This document shows positions 36,448 through 44,651 of a DNA stretch of 64,000 nucleotides, piece after piece. The position numbers and the translations under genes were made by a program. Position 1 is the first letter of the stretch; each line of letters starts with the position of its first letter. Source of the stretch: Streptomyces glaucescens (GTDB taxonomy: Bacteria; Actinomycetota; Actinomycetes; Streptomycetales; Streptomycetaceae); NCBI RefSeq assembly GCF_000761215.1, contig NZ_CP009438.1, forward strand, positions 3,799,001 through 3,863,000, given 5' to 3'. The notes beneath the pieces are model-generated. The model did no database searches. It was not told the origin of the DNA and saw only the letters and a list, made by a program, of their open reading frames with translations.

Positions 36448-37586
36448 ACGTTTCGGAGCATTTCACGGGTGGTGACGGCACCCGCGCGGTGCGGGCCGGG
36501 CTGCCCGAGCCGGTCAAGTACGAGCCGACCCTGCCGGGGCCGGTGTTCGCCGCGCACTTCCACCTCCCGGGCGAGCCCACCGGGCCGTACACCTACGGCC
36601 GGGACGAGAACCCGACCTGGACCCACCTCGAGACGGCGATCGGCGAACTGGAAGCACCCGGGGAGGACGGCGTGGAGACGCTGGTCTTCGCCTCCGGCAT
36701 GGCCGCCATCTCGTCGGTCCTCTTCTCCCAGCTGCGCGCCGGTGACACGGTCGTGCTGCCCAGTGACGGCTACCAGGTGCTGCCGCTGGTCCGCGCGCAG
36801 CTGGAGGCGTACGGCATCGAGGTACGCACCGCGCCGACCGGTGGCGACGCCCAGCTCGACGTCCTGGACGGCGCGAAGCTGCTGTGGATCGAGAGCCCGT
36901 CCAATCCCGGCCTGGACGTCTGCGACATCCGCCGGCTCGTCGAGGCGGCCCACGCGCGCGGAGCCCTGGTCGCCGTCGACAACACGCTCGCCACCCCGCT
37001 CGGACAGCGCCCGCTGGAGCTGGGCGCGGACTTCTCGGTGGCCAGCGGCACCAAGCAGCTCACCGGGCACGGCGACGTCCTGCTGGGCTACGTCACCGGT
37101 CGCGCGGGCGAGACCATGACCGCCGTACGCCGCTGGCGCAAGATCGTGGGCGCGATTCCGGGGCCGATGGAGGCCTGGCTGGCGCACCGCTCGATCGCCA
37201 CGCTCCAGTTGCGCGTGGAGCGCCAGAACGCCACGGCGCTGGTGGTCGCCGAGGCGCTGCGGCAGCGGCCCGAGGTGACCGGGCTGCGCTATCCGGGGCT
37301 GCCCGGTGACCCCTCGCACAAGGTCGCCGCGCAGCAGATGCGGCGGTTCGGATGCGTGGTGTCCTTCACGCTCCCGTCGCGCGCACGTGCGGACCGCTTC
37401 CTGGAGGCGCTGCGACTCGTGGACGACGCGACGAGCTTCGGCGGGGTGCGGTCCACCGCCGAGCGACGCGGCCGCTGGGGCGGGGACGCGGTGCCGGAGG
37501 GCTTCATCCGGCTGTCGGTCGGCGCCGAGGATCCCGAGGACCTGGTGGCGGATCTGCTGCGCGCGCTCGAGGAGTCGGCGGACTGA
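36444..37586 (+). CDS. Cystathionine gamma-lyase-type PLP enzyme
   Basis: A 380-residue Cys/Met-metabolism PLP enzyme. Family signatures are TYGRDENPTWTHLE near residues 51-64, SGMAAISSVLFSQL near 90, ESPSNPGLDVCDI, and the PLP lysine in SGTKQLTGHGDVLLGY near residue 202. It may cleave cystathionine or a related substrate; substrate choice among this family cannot be read from sequence. The ATG at 36444 overlaps the ptpA stop. It is the last gene of a probable holin-like/ptpA/lyase operon. Confidence 0.9.
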   Translation: MNVSEHFTGGDGTRAVRAGLPEPVKYEPTLPGPVFAAHFHLPGEPTGPYTYGRDENPTWTHLETAIGELEAPGEDGVETLVFASGMAAISSVLFSQLRAGDTVVLPSDGYQVLPLVRAQLEAYGIEVRTAPTGGDAQLDVLDGAKLLWIESPSNPGLDVCDIRRLVEAAHARGALVAVDNTLATPLGQRPLELGADFSVASGTKQLTGHGDVLLGYVTGRAGETMTAVRRWRKIVGAIPGPMEAWLAHRSIATLQLRVERQNATALVVAEALRQRPEVTGLRYPGLPGDPSHKVAAQQMRRFGCVVSFTLPSRARADRFLEALRLVDDATSFGGVRSTAERRGRWGGDAVPEGFIRLSVGAEDPEDLVADLLRALEESAD

Positions 37587-37812
37587 TCCGCCGCTGGGGC
37601 GGCCACATCGCATCCAGGCTGCGTCATCCGGACGGTCCGAGCCTCCCCTTCGTGGCTCGGACCCCCAGGTGCCGCGCACACGAACCGCACTGGCAAGGCG
37701 AGTTGAGTGCTGTCAGTGTTCCATCACAGTCGGCTGCCCGCTGACGCCGAATGCTTTGCGCGGCGCGCAACCGGCTGTCACTCCATGAGCCCCATCGGTC
37801 ACGTTTCGCGAT

Positions 37813-37826
37813 GTTTCACGTGGAAC
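37813..37826. promoter_or_regulatory. parS-like site (one mismatch)
   Basis: GTTTCACGTGGAAC in the gap upstream of the Nudix gene, one base from the perfect parS. A related GTTTCGCGATG motif precedes it. Confidence 0.7.
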
Positions 37827-37847
37827 CAGCCGGGCCACATTTCACCC

Positions 37848-38330
37848 ATGACCGTCCGACCCGTGGTCAAGCGCACCGCCCGTGCCGTCCTCCTGGACGG
37901 TGACGACCTGATTCTCATCAAGCGCACCAAGCCCGGTGTGGATCCCTACTGGGTGACTCCCGGCGGCGGGGTCGAGCCAGGAGACCCGACCGTCGTCCAC
38001 GCGCTGCACCGAGAGGTCTACGAGGAACTGGGCGCCAAGATCACCGACGTCGTGCCGTGCTTCGTGGACACCGTCGAGCACATCGGTGAGGACGGCGGCG
38101 CCACCGGCGTGAAGGTGCAGCACTTCTTCGTCTGCCGGCTGGAGTCCATGGACCCGGCTCTGCGGCACGGTCCCGAGGTCGAGCATCCCGCGGGCGAGTA
38201 CGAGATCGTGCGCGTGCCGTTCACCCGCGTCGGAATCGCCTCCGTCCACCTGGTCCCGCTGTCACTGCGGCACTACCTGGACGGGAACATCGAGGGCGTA
38301 CGGGCCATGCACGCACCGGATCTGGGCTGA
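37848..38330 (+). CDS. Nudix hydrolase
   Basis: A 160-residue Nudix-fold hydrolase that would cleave a nucleoside diphosphate linked to another group. The Nudix box spans GGGVEPGDPTVVHALHREV followed by YEELGAKI (about residues 42-68) and has the full G-x5-E-x7-REVxEELG pattern. Substrate unknown. The ATG at 37848 gives a normal N-terminus (RTARAVLLDGDDLILIKR) and lies 21 bp after a parS-like site; no ribosome site is seen. Confidence 0.88.
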   Translation: MTVRPVVKRTARAVLLDGDDLILIKRTKPGVDPYWVTPGGGVEPGDPTVVHALHREVYEELGAKITDVVPCFVDTVEHIGEDGGATGVKVQHFFVCRLESMDPALRHGPEVEHPAGEYEIVRVPFTRVGIASVHLVPLSLRHYLDGNIEGVRAMHAPDLG

Positions 38331-38387
38331 GGCGCCGGTACCCCTCCACTCCCTGGCGCGCCGGGCGGACGCCCGCCGTTCGTCGAC

Positions 38388-38401
38388 GTTTCACGTGAAA
38401 C
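38388..38401. promoter_or_regulatory. parS site (perfect)
   Basis: GTTTCACGTGAAAC in the intergenic region between the Nudix gene and the GNAT gene. Confidence 0.93.
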
Positions 38402-38511
38402 ATCTCGTCCCGGACGGCCTGCTGCGCCATGGTCACGGCATGGCCAAAAGGACGTACGTCTCACTCGAAACAGGTGGACGCCGAGGGCACCCGTCGGACA
38501 GCCTGACCTGC

Positions 38512-39378
38512 GTGCCCACTCCTTCCCTCGCCGCTCTGCCCATCCGCCGTCTGACGCTTCGCGATCTCGCCGCCTGCGCGGACCTGTCCGAGAACCGGGG
38601 GTGGCCACGCGAGGAGCACAAGTGGGGCTTCCTCCTCACCGCCGGGAAGGGATACGGCATCGACGACCCCGACGGTGGCCTGGTCGGTGCCTGCGCCGTC
38701 ACGGAGTACGGCCCTCATGAGCGCCCCGAGCTGGCCGCCATCGGCATGGTGCTGGTAGCCGATCGACACGCCCGCCAAGGCATCGGGCGCCGACTGATGC
38801 GCCACGTCATCTCCCTCATGGGCACCACCCCGCTGACGCTGCACGCGACGCCTTACGGTCGCCCGCTCTACGAAGAGCTCGGCTTCAAGGTCACCGGCCG
38901 CGCCGAGATGCTGCGCGGCCGCTTCACGCCGGGCGGACCGGAACCCGAGGTCGCCACCCGGCCGGCCACGGCGGAAGACCTCCAGGCAATCCTGAGGCTC
39001 GACGAGGAGGTGTTCGGGGCCGACCGGACGCACATCATCACCCGGCTGCCCGCCTTCGCCGACCAGCTGAGGGTCGCCGAGGCGCGCGGCCGGATCATCG
39101 GCTACACGGCCGCCTGGCCCAACATGGACACCCATGTGGTGGGCCCGCTGATCGCGCGTGACACGGAGACCGCGCAGGCGTTGATCGCCTCCCTCGCCGC
39201 CCACACCGACCGTCCGCTGCGGACCGACATCGATGTGCGGCACGAGGACCTGCTGGCGTGGGCGAAGGAGCGTGGACTGGCCTCCGTCGCGTTCAACGCG
39301 GTGATGACCCACGGCATCGGGGAGCTTCCCGGTGACTGGAGCCGGCGCTTCGCCCCCTTGACCGTGGCGGCCGGCTGA
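38512..39378 (+). CDS. Double-domain GNAT acetyltransferase
   Basis: A 288-residue protein with two GNAT folds. The first covers about residues 5-140, with the acetyl-CoA motif ADRHARQGIGRRLM. The second covers about 150-285 and lacks a clear R/Q-x-x-G-x-G/A motif, so only the first is likely active. Substrate unknown. I chose the GTG at 38512, which begins just before the conserved PIRRLTLRDLAACADL segment; an ATG at 38440 would add 24 poorly conserved residues. The gene ends near a long hairpin shared with the convergent haem-binding-like gene. Confidence 0.82.
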   Translation: MPTPSLAALPIRRLTLRDLAACADLSENRGWPREEHKWGFLLTAGKGYGIDDPDGGLVGACAVTEYGPHERPELAAIGMVLVADRHARQGIGRRLMRHVISLMGTTPLTLHATPYGRPLYEELGFKVTGRAEMLRGRFTPGGPEPEVATRPATAEDLQAILRLDEEVFGADRTHIITRLPAFADQLRVAEARGRIIGYTAAWPNMDTHVVGPLIARDTETAQALIASLAAHTDRPLRTDIDVRHEDLLAWAKERGLASVAFNAVMTHGIGELPGDWSRRFAPLTVAAG

Positions 39379-39427
39379 GCGACCCGCACGCCGCCGAGTC
39401 GGCCGCGCCACCGGGTGAACCGCTCGC

Positions 39428-39473
39428 ATGACGAAGACGCCGGTCCCTGTGCGGGAACCAGCGTCTTCGTCAT
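39428..39473. terminator. Long bidirectional hairpin
   Basis: Thirteen-base perfect arms ATGACGAAGACGC (39428-39440) and GCGTCTTCGTCAT (39461-39473) continue inward with GGTCCC/GGGAACC pairing. It lies between two converging genes and should stop transcription from both sides. Confidence 0.88.
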
Positions 39474-39487
39474 GGGGGACCGGTCGG

Positions 39488-39913
39488 TCAGACGAGGGCT
39501 TCCACGGCGGCGGTCGCGAAGGCGTGGTCCTGCTCCGGCGCGCCGCCGCCGACACCGATGGCACCGATCAGCCGGCCGTCGCGGTGCACCGGCACACCGC
39601 CCGCGATGAAGAGCAGCGGCTGGCTGAGCGCCGTCGGGAGGCTGTGGAACGGCCCGTCGGGCTTGACGGCGTCGACCAGGTCAGCGGTCGGAGCATTGAG
39701 CTGCAGGGCGGTGTACGCCTTGCGGGTGCTGGTCTCGCCGGAGATCAGGACGGCCCGGTCGTCCCGGCGGAAGGCCAGCAGGTGTCCGCCGGCGTCCAGG
39801 ACGGTGACGCTGACCGTGACACCGGCGTCCTCGGCGGCGCGGGCGGCCGCGGTGACCAGGGTCTCGGCGTCCTGCGTGGTCAGCGGGGTGACGGCGGCGG
39901 TGGTGGTGCTCAT
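39488..39913 (-). CDS. GlcG/HbpS-family protein
   Basis: A 141-residue protein of the GlcG/HbpS family. HbpS in Streptomyces is an extracellular haem-binding redox sensor; GlcG proteins have no firm role. Typical parts are VTVSVTVLDAGGHLLAFRRDD, SRKAYT-like TRKAYTALQL, and LFIAGGVPVHRDGRLIGAIGVGGG. No signal peptide is present, so it is likely cytoplasmic, unlike HbpS. GGAG lies nine bases before the ATG. It is 125 bp downstream of the MFS exporter gene in the same direction and may be cotranscribed with it. Confidence 0.83.
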   Translation of the reverse strand: MSTTTAAVTPLTTQDAETLVTAAARAAEDAGVTVSVTVLDAGGHLLAFRRDDRAVLISGETSTRKAYTALQLNAPTADLVDAVKPDGPFHSLPTALSQPLLFIAGGVPVHRDGRLIGAIGVGGGAPEQDHAFATAAVEALV

Positions 39914-40038
39914 GGGGGTTTCTCCTTGGGCGAGTGTTGTCGCTGGGTGAGGGGCTGTCGTGGTGAGCGCGGGGACGGCCCTGGCCCCGCGGCCCGTCCG
40001 GTCAGCCCGAGGGGTGATCGGCCGGCTGTCCGGTCGGG

Positions 40039-41241
40039 TCAGTGGTGGACGACGGTCCGCTGCTCGGTGACGGGGGCGGACGCCGGTACGGCGGTGGTCT
40101 CGCGGCGCTCCAGGGCGGCCGAGAGGACTGCCAGGAGGAGGGCGGCGGCGGCCAGCAGGGCGCCCACCCAGTTCGGGGCCGTGTAGCCGAGCCCGGCCGC
40201 GATCACGAGGCCGCCGAGCCAGGCGGAGAGCGCGTTGCCGAGGTTGAAGGCGCCGATGTTCACGGCGGAGGCCAGTGTCGGGGCGCCGTGCGCCTGGTCG
40301 AGGACCCGCTTCTGCAGCGGCGGCACGGTGGCGAAGCCCAGGGCGCCGATCAGCGCGATCGTGACGGCCGCGAGGATCTTGTTGTGCGCGGTGAGCGTGA
40401 AGAGGGCGAGCACCAGGGCGAGGGCGCCCAGCGAGACGTAGAGCATGGGCATCAGCGCGCGGTCGGCGAACCTGCCGCCGACGAGGTTGCCGCCGACCAT
40501 GCCGAGACCGAAGAGGACCAGCAGCCAGGTGACGGAGCCCTCGGCGAAACCGGCGGCGTGGGTCATCATCGGCGCGATGTAGGTGATGGCCGCGAAGACA
40601 CCACCGAAGCCGAGCACGGTCATCGCCATGGCGAGCAGGACCTGGACGTTCTTGAAGGCGGCCAGTTCGTGGCGCAGGTGCACGCCTTCCGCCTTGGGCA
40701 TGTCGGGCACCAGCTTGGCGATGCCGGCGAGGCCGACGACCCCGAGCGCGGCGACGATGGCGAAGGTGACGCGCCAGCCGATGGACTGGCCGACGAGGGT
40801 GCCCAGCGGGACGCCGACGACATTGGCGACGGTCAGTCCGGTGAACATCATGGCGATGGCTCCGGCCTTCTTGTCCGGGGCGACCAGGTCGGCCGCGACG
40901 ACCGAGCCGATGCCGAAGAAGGCGCCGTGGGCGAGTGAGGCGACCACCCGGCCGATCAGCATGACCCCGAAGACGGGGGCGACGGCGGACAGCAGGTTGC
41001 CGACGATGAACAGCCCCATCAGCAGCATCAGCATCCGCTTGCGGGAGATCTTGGTGCCGAGCACGGTCATCAGCGGGGCGCCGAACATGACGCCGAGGGC
41101 GTAGCCGGTCACCAGGTAGCCGGCGGTGGGGATGGAGACCCCGTAGTCGGCAGCGACCTCGGGCAGCAAGCCCATGATCACGAACTCGGTCGTTCCGATC
41201 CCGAAGGCCCCGATCGCGAGGGCCAGTAGCGCGAGAGGCAT
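40039..41241 (-). CDS. MFS transporter (DHA1, AraJ/Cmx-like)
   Basis: A 400-residue 12-helix permease opening with ALLALAIGAFGIGTTEFVIMGLLPEVA, typical of the AraJ/chloramphenicol-exporter branch of drug:H+ antiporters. Motif A is seen as GTKISRKRMLM. Substrate unknown. The ATG at 41241 has AAGG about 13 bases upstream. It is divergent from a marR gene, with three TTGCA repeats in the gap, so it is probably repressed by that MarR and induced by a small molecule. Confidence 0.88.
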   Translation of the reverse strand: MPLALLALAIGAFGIGTTEFVIMGLLPEVAADYGVSIPTAGYLVTGYALGVMFGAPLMTVLGTKISRKRMLMLLMGLFIVGNLLSAVAPVFGVMLIGRVVASLAHGAFFGIGSVVAADLVAPDKKAGAIAMMFTGLTVANVVGVPLGTLVGQSIGWRVTFAIVAALGVVGLAGIAKLVPDMPKAEGVHLRHELAAFKNVQVLLAMAMTVLGFGGVFAAITYIAPMMTHAAGFAEGSVTWLLVLFGLGMVGGNLVGGRFADRALMPMLYVSLGALALVLALFTLTAHNKILAAVTIALIGALGFATVPPLQKRVLDQAHGAPTLASAVNIGAFNLGNALSAWLGGLVIAAGLGYTAPNWVGALLAAAALLLAVLSAALERRETTAVPASAPVTEQRTVVHH

Positions 41242-41293
41242 GAGGGGGGTACACCTTCCCAGACGATTGCAGGAGCGCTTTGCGTGCGTCCAC

Positions 41294-41336
41294 AATAGTT
41301 GCAGACGCGGAATAGTTGCAAGCGCGGGATATTGCA
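41294..41336. promoter_or_regulatory. Iterated TTGCA repeats, probable MarR operator
   Basis: AATAGTTGCA occurs at 41294-41303 and 41311-41320, and a related ATATTGCA ends at 41336. The TTGCA cores are spaced 17 and 16 bp in the same orientation, inside the marR/MFS divergent gap. Confidence 0.6.
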
Positions 41337-41385
41337 TACCTGCTCTATCCTGGAATCCACCCGCCCGGGACGGAGGAGAACACCC

Positions 41386-41844
41386 ATGACAGCGACGGAC
41401 CCCGCGCTCACCGCTCTCGCCCAGGGCTGGTGCGCCCTCTCCCTGCTGCACGGCCGCATCGAGGCGCACATCGAGCGCGCGCTCCAGGCCCGGCACGGGT
41501 TGAGCGTGCGCGAGTACTCCCTGCTCGACGTGCTCAGCCGACAGCACGACGGTGAAGGCGGGCACCTGCAGATGAAGCAGGTCGCCGACGCGGTCGTGCT
41601 CAGCCAGAGCGCCACCACGCGCCTGGTGACCCGGCTGGAGGACCGCGGCCTGCTGGAGCGGTACCTGTGCCCCACGGACCGTCGCGGCATCTACACCAAC
41701 GTCACCGAGGCGGGCCTGAAGCTGCTGGCGGAGGCACGCCCGACCAATGACGTCGCCCTGCGCGAGGCACTGGACGAGGCCGCCAAGGTCCCGGAGCTGG
41801 CTCCTCTGGTGCGGGTCGTGGAGTCGGGACGCGTGCCCGTTTAG
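41386..41844 (+). CDS. MarR-family transcriptional regulator
   Basis: A 152-residue winged-helix repressor. The DNA-binding region runs at about residues 45-105 (SVREYSLLDVLSRQ, then LQMKQVADAVVLSQSATTRLVTRLEDRGLLERY and the wing CPTDRRGIYTNVTEAG). The family usually responds to phenolic ligands or oxidants. The ATG at 41386 has GGAGGAG at 41372-41378. It likely controls the divergent MFS gene and itself. The next GNAT gene starts ten bases after its stop. Confidence 0.9.
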   Translation: MTATDPALTALAQGWCALSLLHGRIEAHIERALQARHGLSVREYSLLDVLSRQHDGEGGHLQMKQVADAVVLSQSATTRLVTRLEDRGLLERYLCPTDRRGIYTNVTEAGLKLLAEARPTNDVALREALDEAAKVPELAPLVRVVESGRVPV

Positions 41845-41853
41845 GGTGCGGAC

Positions 41854-42306
41854 ATGGGAGATCTGGAAATACGCCCCGCGGTCGCCGAGGACGTCCCCGC
41901 GATCGTGGCCATGCTCGCGGACGACCCGCTGGGCGCCCAGCGGGAGTCGCCCGACGATCTGAGTCCGTATCTGGCCGCGCTCCAGCGACTCGCCGAAGAC
42001 CCCCACCAGCATCTGGTCGTGGCGGTCCGCGACGGCCGTGTGGTGGGAACGCTCCAGCTCACGATCATCCCGGGCCTCTCCCGGCGCGCGACCGTCCGGT
42101 CGATCATCGAGGGCGTCCGCGTCCATGCCGAGGAGCGGGGCAGCGGCCTGGGCACCCAGCTCATCGAGTGGGCGATCGAGACGTCACGGAGCGAGGGCTG
42201 CCGACTGGTGCAGCTGACGTCCGACACGTCCCGGGTGGACGCCCACCGCTTCTACGAGCGACTGGGTTTCACCGCGTCCCACGTCGGCTTCAAACTCCAG
42301 CTCTGA
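41854..42306 (+). CDS. GNAT acetyltransferase
   Basis: A 150-residue single-domain N-acetyltransferase. The acetyl-CoA motif region is VHAEERGSGLGTQLIEWAIE (near residues 89-108), and the end HRFYERLGFTASHVGFKL is typical. Substrate unknown. The ATG at 41854 has no ribosome site, but TAGGGT (41842-41847) lies six bases before it, so the gene may have its own leaderless promoter overlapping the marR stop codon. Confidence 0.88.
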   Translation: MGDLEIRPAVAEDVPAIVAMLADDPLGAQRESPDDLSPYLAALQRLAEDPHQHLVVAVRDGRVVGTLQLTIIPGLSRRATVRSIIEGVRVHAEERGSGLGTQLIEWAIETSRSEGCRLVQLTSDTSRVDAHRFYERLGFTASHVGFKLQL

Positions 42307-42313
42307 TCGGCGA

Positions 42314-42343
42314 AGGGGTCTGTTTCACGTGAAACAGACCCCT
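42314..42343. terminator. 30-bp perfect palindrome containing parS
   Basis: Arms AGGGGTCTGTTTCAC and GTGAAACAGACCCCT meet without a loop; the centre (42322-42335) is a perfect parS. It lies between the converging GNAT and serine hydrolase genes, so it can be both a ParB site and a bidirectional terminator. Confidence 0.88.
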
Positions 42344-42364
42344 CATCGGCCGTTGGCCGACTCG

Positions 42365-43750
42365 TCAGCTGATTCCCCGCCATCCCTCCGGGTCCACGCC
42401 TCCCGGCACATCGGCCGCCTCGTCGTACGGTCGCCGGGTGAAGACGAACGAGCCCAGGTCCAGATGGCTGACGGACCCGTCCGGCCGCCGTACGGCCCGG
42501 AGCACTTCCCCGGCGTAGTAGCCCTCGAGACCGGTCCAGGTGCCGTCGCCGTTCGCCCGGAAGCGAGAGCGGCGGCCGGTGACGGTGAGCGGACCGAGGG
42601 AGACGCCGCCGTCAGCCGTGAGCCGTAGTGCGAACACCTGGGTCCCCCAGTACCACTGCCCCGCCAGCTCCAGTACCGCCGGTTCGACTTCGGGCAGCGG
42701 ACGCCAGGGCTCCGGGATACGGGGCTCCGCCTCGGCGACGATCCGCACGAGGTCGGCGCCCAGCGCGCCCGGCTGCGGACCGGAGGTGCAGTTGGTCAGC
42801 ACGACCGCCGCGACGTCGTCGTCCACACTGATGGTGAGGTTCGCCAGAAAGCCCGGCAGTGAGCCCGAGTGGCCCACCAGCAGCCGGCCGTCCCCGTGGA
42901 AGACCTGCAGTCCGAGACCGTAGGTGACGCCTGCGGCAACATCGGCAAGTTCCGCCGGGGCGGCGGGCGCGCGCATCTCCCGCACGCTCTCCGCGCTCAG
43001 CACCCGCTCGTCGCCGTACGTCAGGAAGACGGCGAACTTGGCCAGGTCGCCGGTCGTCGACCACAGTTGCCCGGCCGGAGCCATCCGGCCCAGGTCCTCC
43101 ACCGGTTCCGGCAGCAGCACATCGGCCCAGGGATGGACCGCCCAGCCACCGGCATGCGGGGCCGACGGTCGGCCACTCGTCCGGTTCAGGCCCAGTGGTT
43201 CGAGTACCTCCCGTCGGAGGACGTCCTCCCAGGGGGCGCCGCGCAGCTTCTCCACCAGAGCGCCGAGCAGGGTGTAGCCGGGATTCGAGTAGTGGTGGCG
43301 GCGGCCCACCGGATGCCGGAAGGGCTGTTCTCCGAGGACGTCGGCGAGCTCCGGACGCAGGGAGCCAGGGGTGCGTTCCCACCAGGGACCGGGGGATTCG
43401 GCGGCCAGGCCGCTGGTGTGTGCCAGCAGTTCGGCGATGGTCGCCTCCCCCGCTCCCGTGCCCGGCAGATGCTTCTCCAGCGGGTCACCGAGGTCCAGGA
43501 CACCCTCGTCCCGCAGTCTGAGGACGAGCACCGCGGTGAACGTCTTGGTGATCGAGCCGATCCGGTACTGCACGTTCTCGTCCGGAGCATGCCCCTCCAC
43601 CGAGGTCCTCGCCCCGTGCCACACGGTCCGTCCGCCCCTGACCACGGCCGCCACCAGCGACGGAGTGCGTCCTTCGGACTGGGCCACGGCGATCCGGTGG
43701 AGCAGCGCCCGCCGGGTGCCGGGAAGCAGCTCTTGGTGAGATGTCGTCAT
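42365..43750 (-). CDS. Beta-lactamase-related serine hydrolase
   Basis: A 461-residue class C beta-lactamase/esterase-fold enzyme. The active-site motif SITK is near residue 67, YSN near 152, and the third motif is GHSGS. A C-terminal extension of about 110 residues forms a lipocalin-like or DUF3471-type domain. No signal peptide is seen, so it is probably cytoplasmic and not a classical beta-lactamase; esterase or peptidase activity is as likely. The ATG at 43750 begins the family-like N-terminus. Substrate unknown. Confidence 0.87.
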   Translation of the reverse strand: MTTSHQELLPGTRRALLHRIAVAQSEGRTPSLVAAVVRGGRTVWHGARTSVEGHAPDENVQYRIGSITKTFTAVLVLRLRDEGVLDLGDPLEKHLPGTGAGEATIAELLAHTSGLAAESPGPWWERTPGSLRPELADVLGEQPFRHPVGRRHHYSNPGYTLLGALVEKLRGAPWEDVLRREVLEPLGLNRTSGRPSAPHAGGWAVHPWADVLLPEPVEDLGRMAPAGQLWSTTGDLAKFAVFLTYGDERVLSAESVREMRAPAAPAELADVAAGVTYGLGLQVFHGDGRLLVGHSGSLPGFLANLTISVDDDVAAVVLTNCTSGPQPGALGADLVRIVAEAEPRIPEPWRPLPEVEPAVLELAGQWYWGTQVFALRLTADGGVSLGPLTVTGRRSRFRANGDGTWTGLEGYYAGEVLRAVRRPDGSVSHLDLGSFVFTRRPYDEAADVPGGVDPEGWRGIS

Positions 43751-43838
43751 GCGCCCAGTCCATCCCGCCAGGAGCCAGGACGTCGAGTTCATTTACCCGG
43801 CGCCGCACGCCAGTCGGCCGGCGTGCGGCGCCCCGAGG

Positions 43839-44354
43839 TCAGCCTCGGTGGTGCCCGGAACTCATGGCCCTGAACCTGGCCACGTTCCCCTCGGTCGACC
43901 ACCGCTGGAAGCCGGCCTTCTCCAGTACGCGTACCGAGGGCGGATTGGAGAGCTCCACGCCGGCGGTCACGGTGTGGACCTCCGGTGCGGCGAGGGCGAA
44001 CTCCGCCAGGGCCTTGGTGGCCTCCGGCGCGTAACCCCGGCCGCGGCGGGACGGCACGATGCCGTACCCGATCTCGACGACACCCTCACTGGGCGGCCAG
44101 AACAGACCGATCGAGCCCACCACCAGACCACCCGTCCGCTCGATGATCAGACGGTGGCCGTAGGCGTCGAGCCAGGCGGGGTGCCGGCCGAGGAGGCCGG
44201 CGATCACACGGTCCCCTTCGGCGGGGAAGTCGTCCGCCCAGCGCGCGGACCTGGACTCGCCGAGGACCGCGGCGGCTTCACCCGGGGTCCAGGACCGCAG
44301 AAGGAGGCGTTCGGTGATCAGATCGGCAGGGATGGACGAGGAAGAGAGAGACAC
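43839..44354 (-). CDS. RimJ/RimL-type GNAT acetyltransferase
   Basis: A 171-residue acetyltransferase of the RimJ/RimL group. TERLLLRSWTPGEAAAVL is near the start, VGSIGLFW follows, and the acetyl-CoA loop is in PSRRGRGYAPEATKALAEFA; NPPSVRVLEKAGFQ follows. These enzymes acetylate ribosomal protein N-termini or small amines; the substrate is unknown. The GTG at 44354 has AGGAG five bases upstream. The 297 bp to the next gene hold nothing I can support. Confidence 0.87.
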   Translation of the reverse strand: MSLSSSSIPADLITERLLLRSWTPGEAAAVLGESRSARWADDFPAEGDRVIAGLLGRHPAWLDAYGHRLIIERTGGLVVGSIGLFWPPSEGVVEIGYGIVPSRRGRGYAPEATKALAEFALAAPEVHTVTAGVELSNPPSVRVLEKAGFQRWSTEGNVARFRAMSSGHHRG

Positions 44355-44651
44355 GGTGACTCCTGGTCGTGAGGACGACCGGGCCGCGCGCCGCTAACGC
44401 GCGGGCCGGACAAGGGCAGGCTGAAGACGGCCGACGGCGGCCATATTCATCAACCTCCCGGTCCGAAGGAGACGCGTCTCTCGCGCCGAGGGGACGGTAA
44501 CAATCACTCCCCGCCCGGGCCAAGCGGTTTCGCGCCCCGCGCCTGGCCGGCTCCCGGGCGGTGACCCGGCGGGCCCGGATGGCGCACCGATGAGTTTCCC
44601 GCGCCACGCCGGTCCGTTAACACCGGACACCCACGGACGGAAGGCGCGGCC

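Noticed and set aside
42365..43750. Antibiotic-resistance beta-lactamase
   Set aside because: The SxxK/YxN/HxG motifs are shared with esterases and DD-peptidases, there is no signal peptide, and the extra C-terminal domain is atypical for a beta-lactamase.
29404..43750. Biosynthetic gene cluster
   Set aside because: The assorted oxidoreductase, GNAT, MFS, MarR and LacI genes are scattered among housekeeping genes with no core biosynthetic enzyme.
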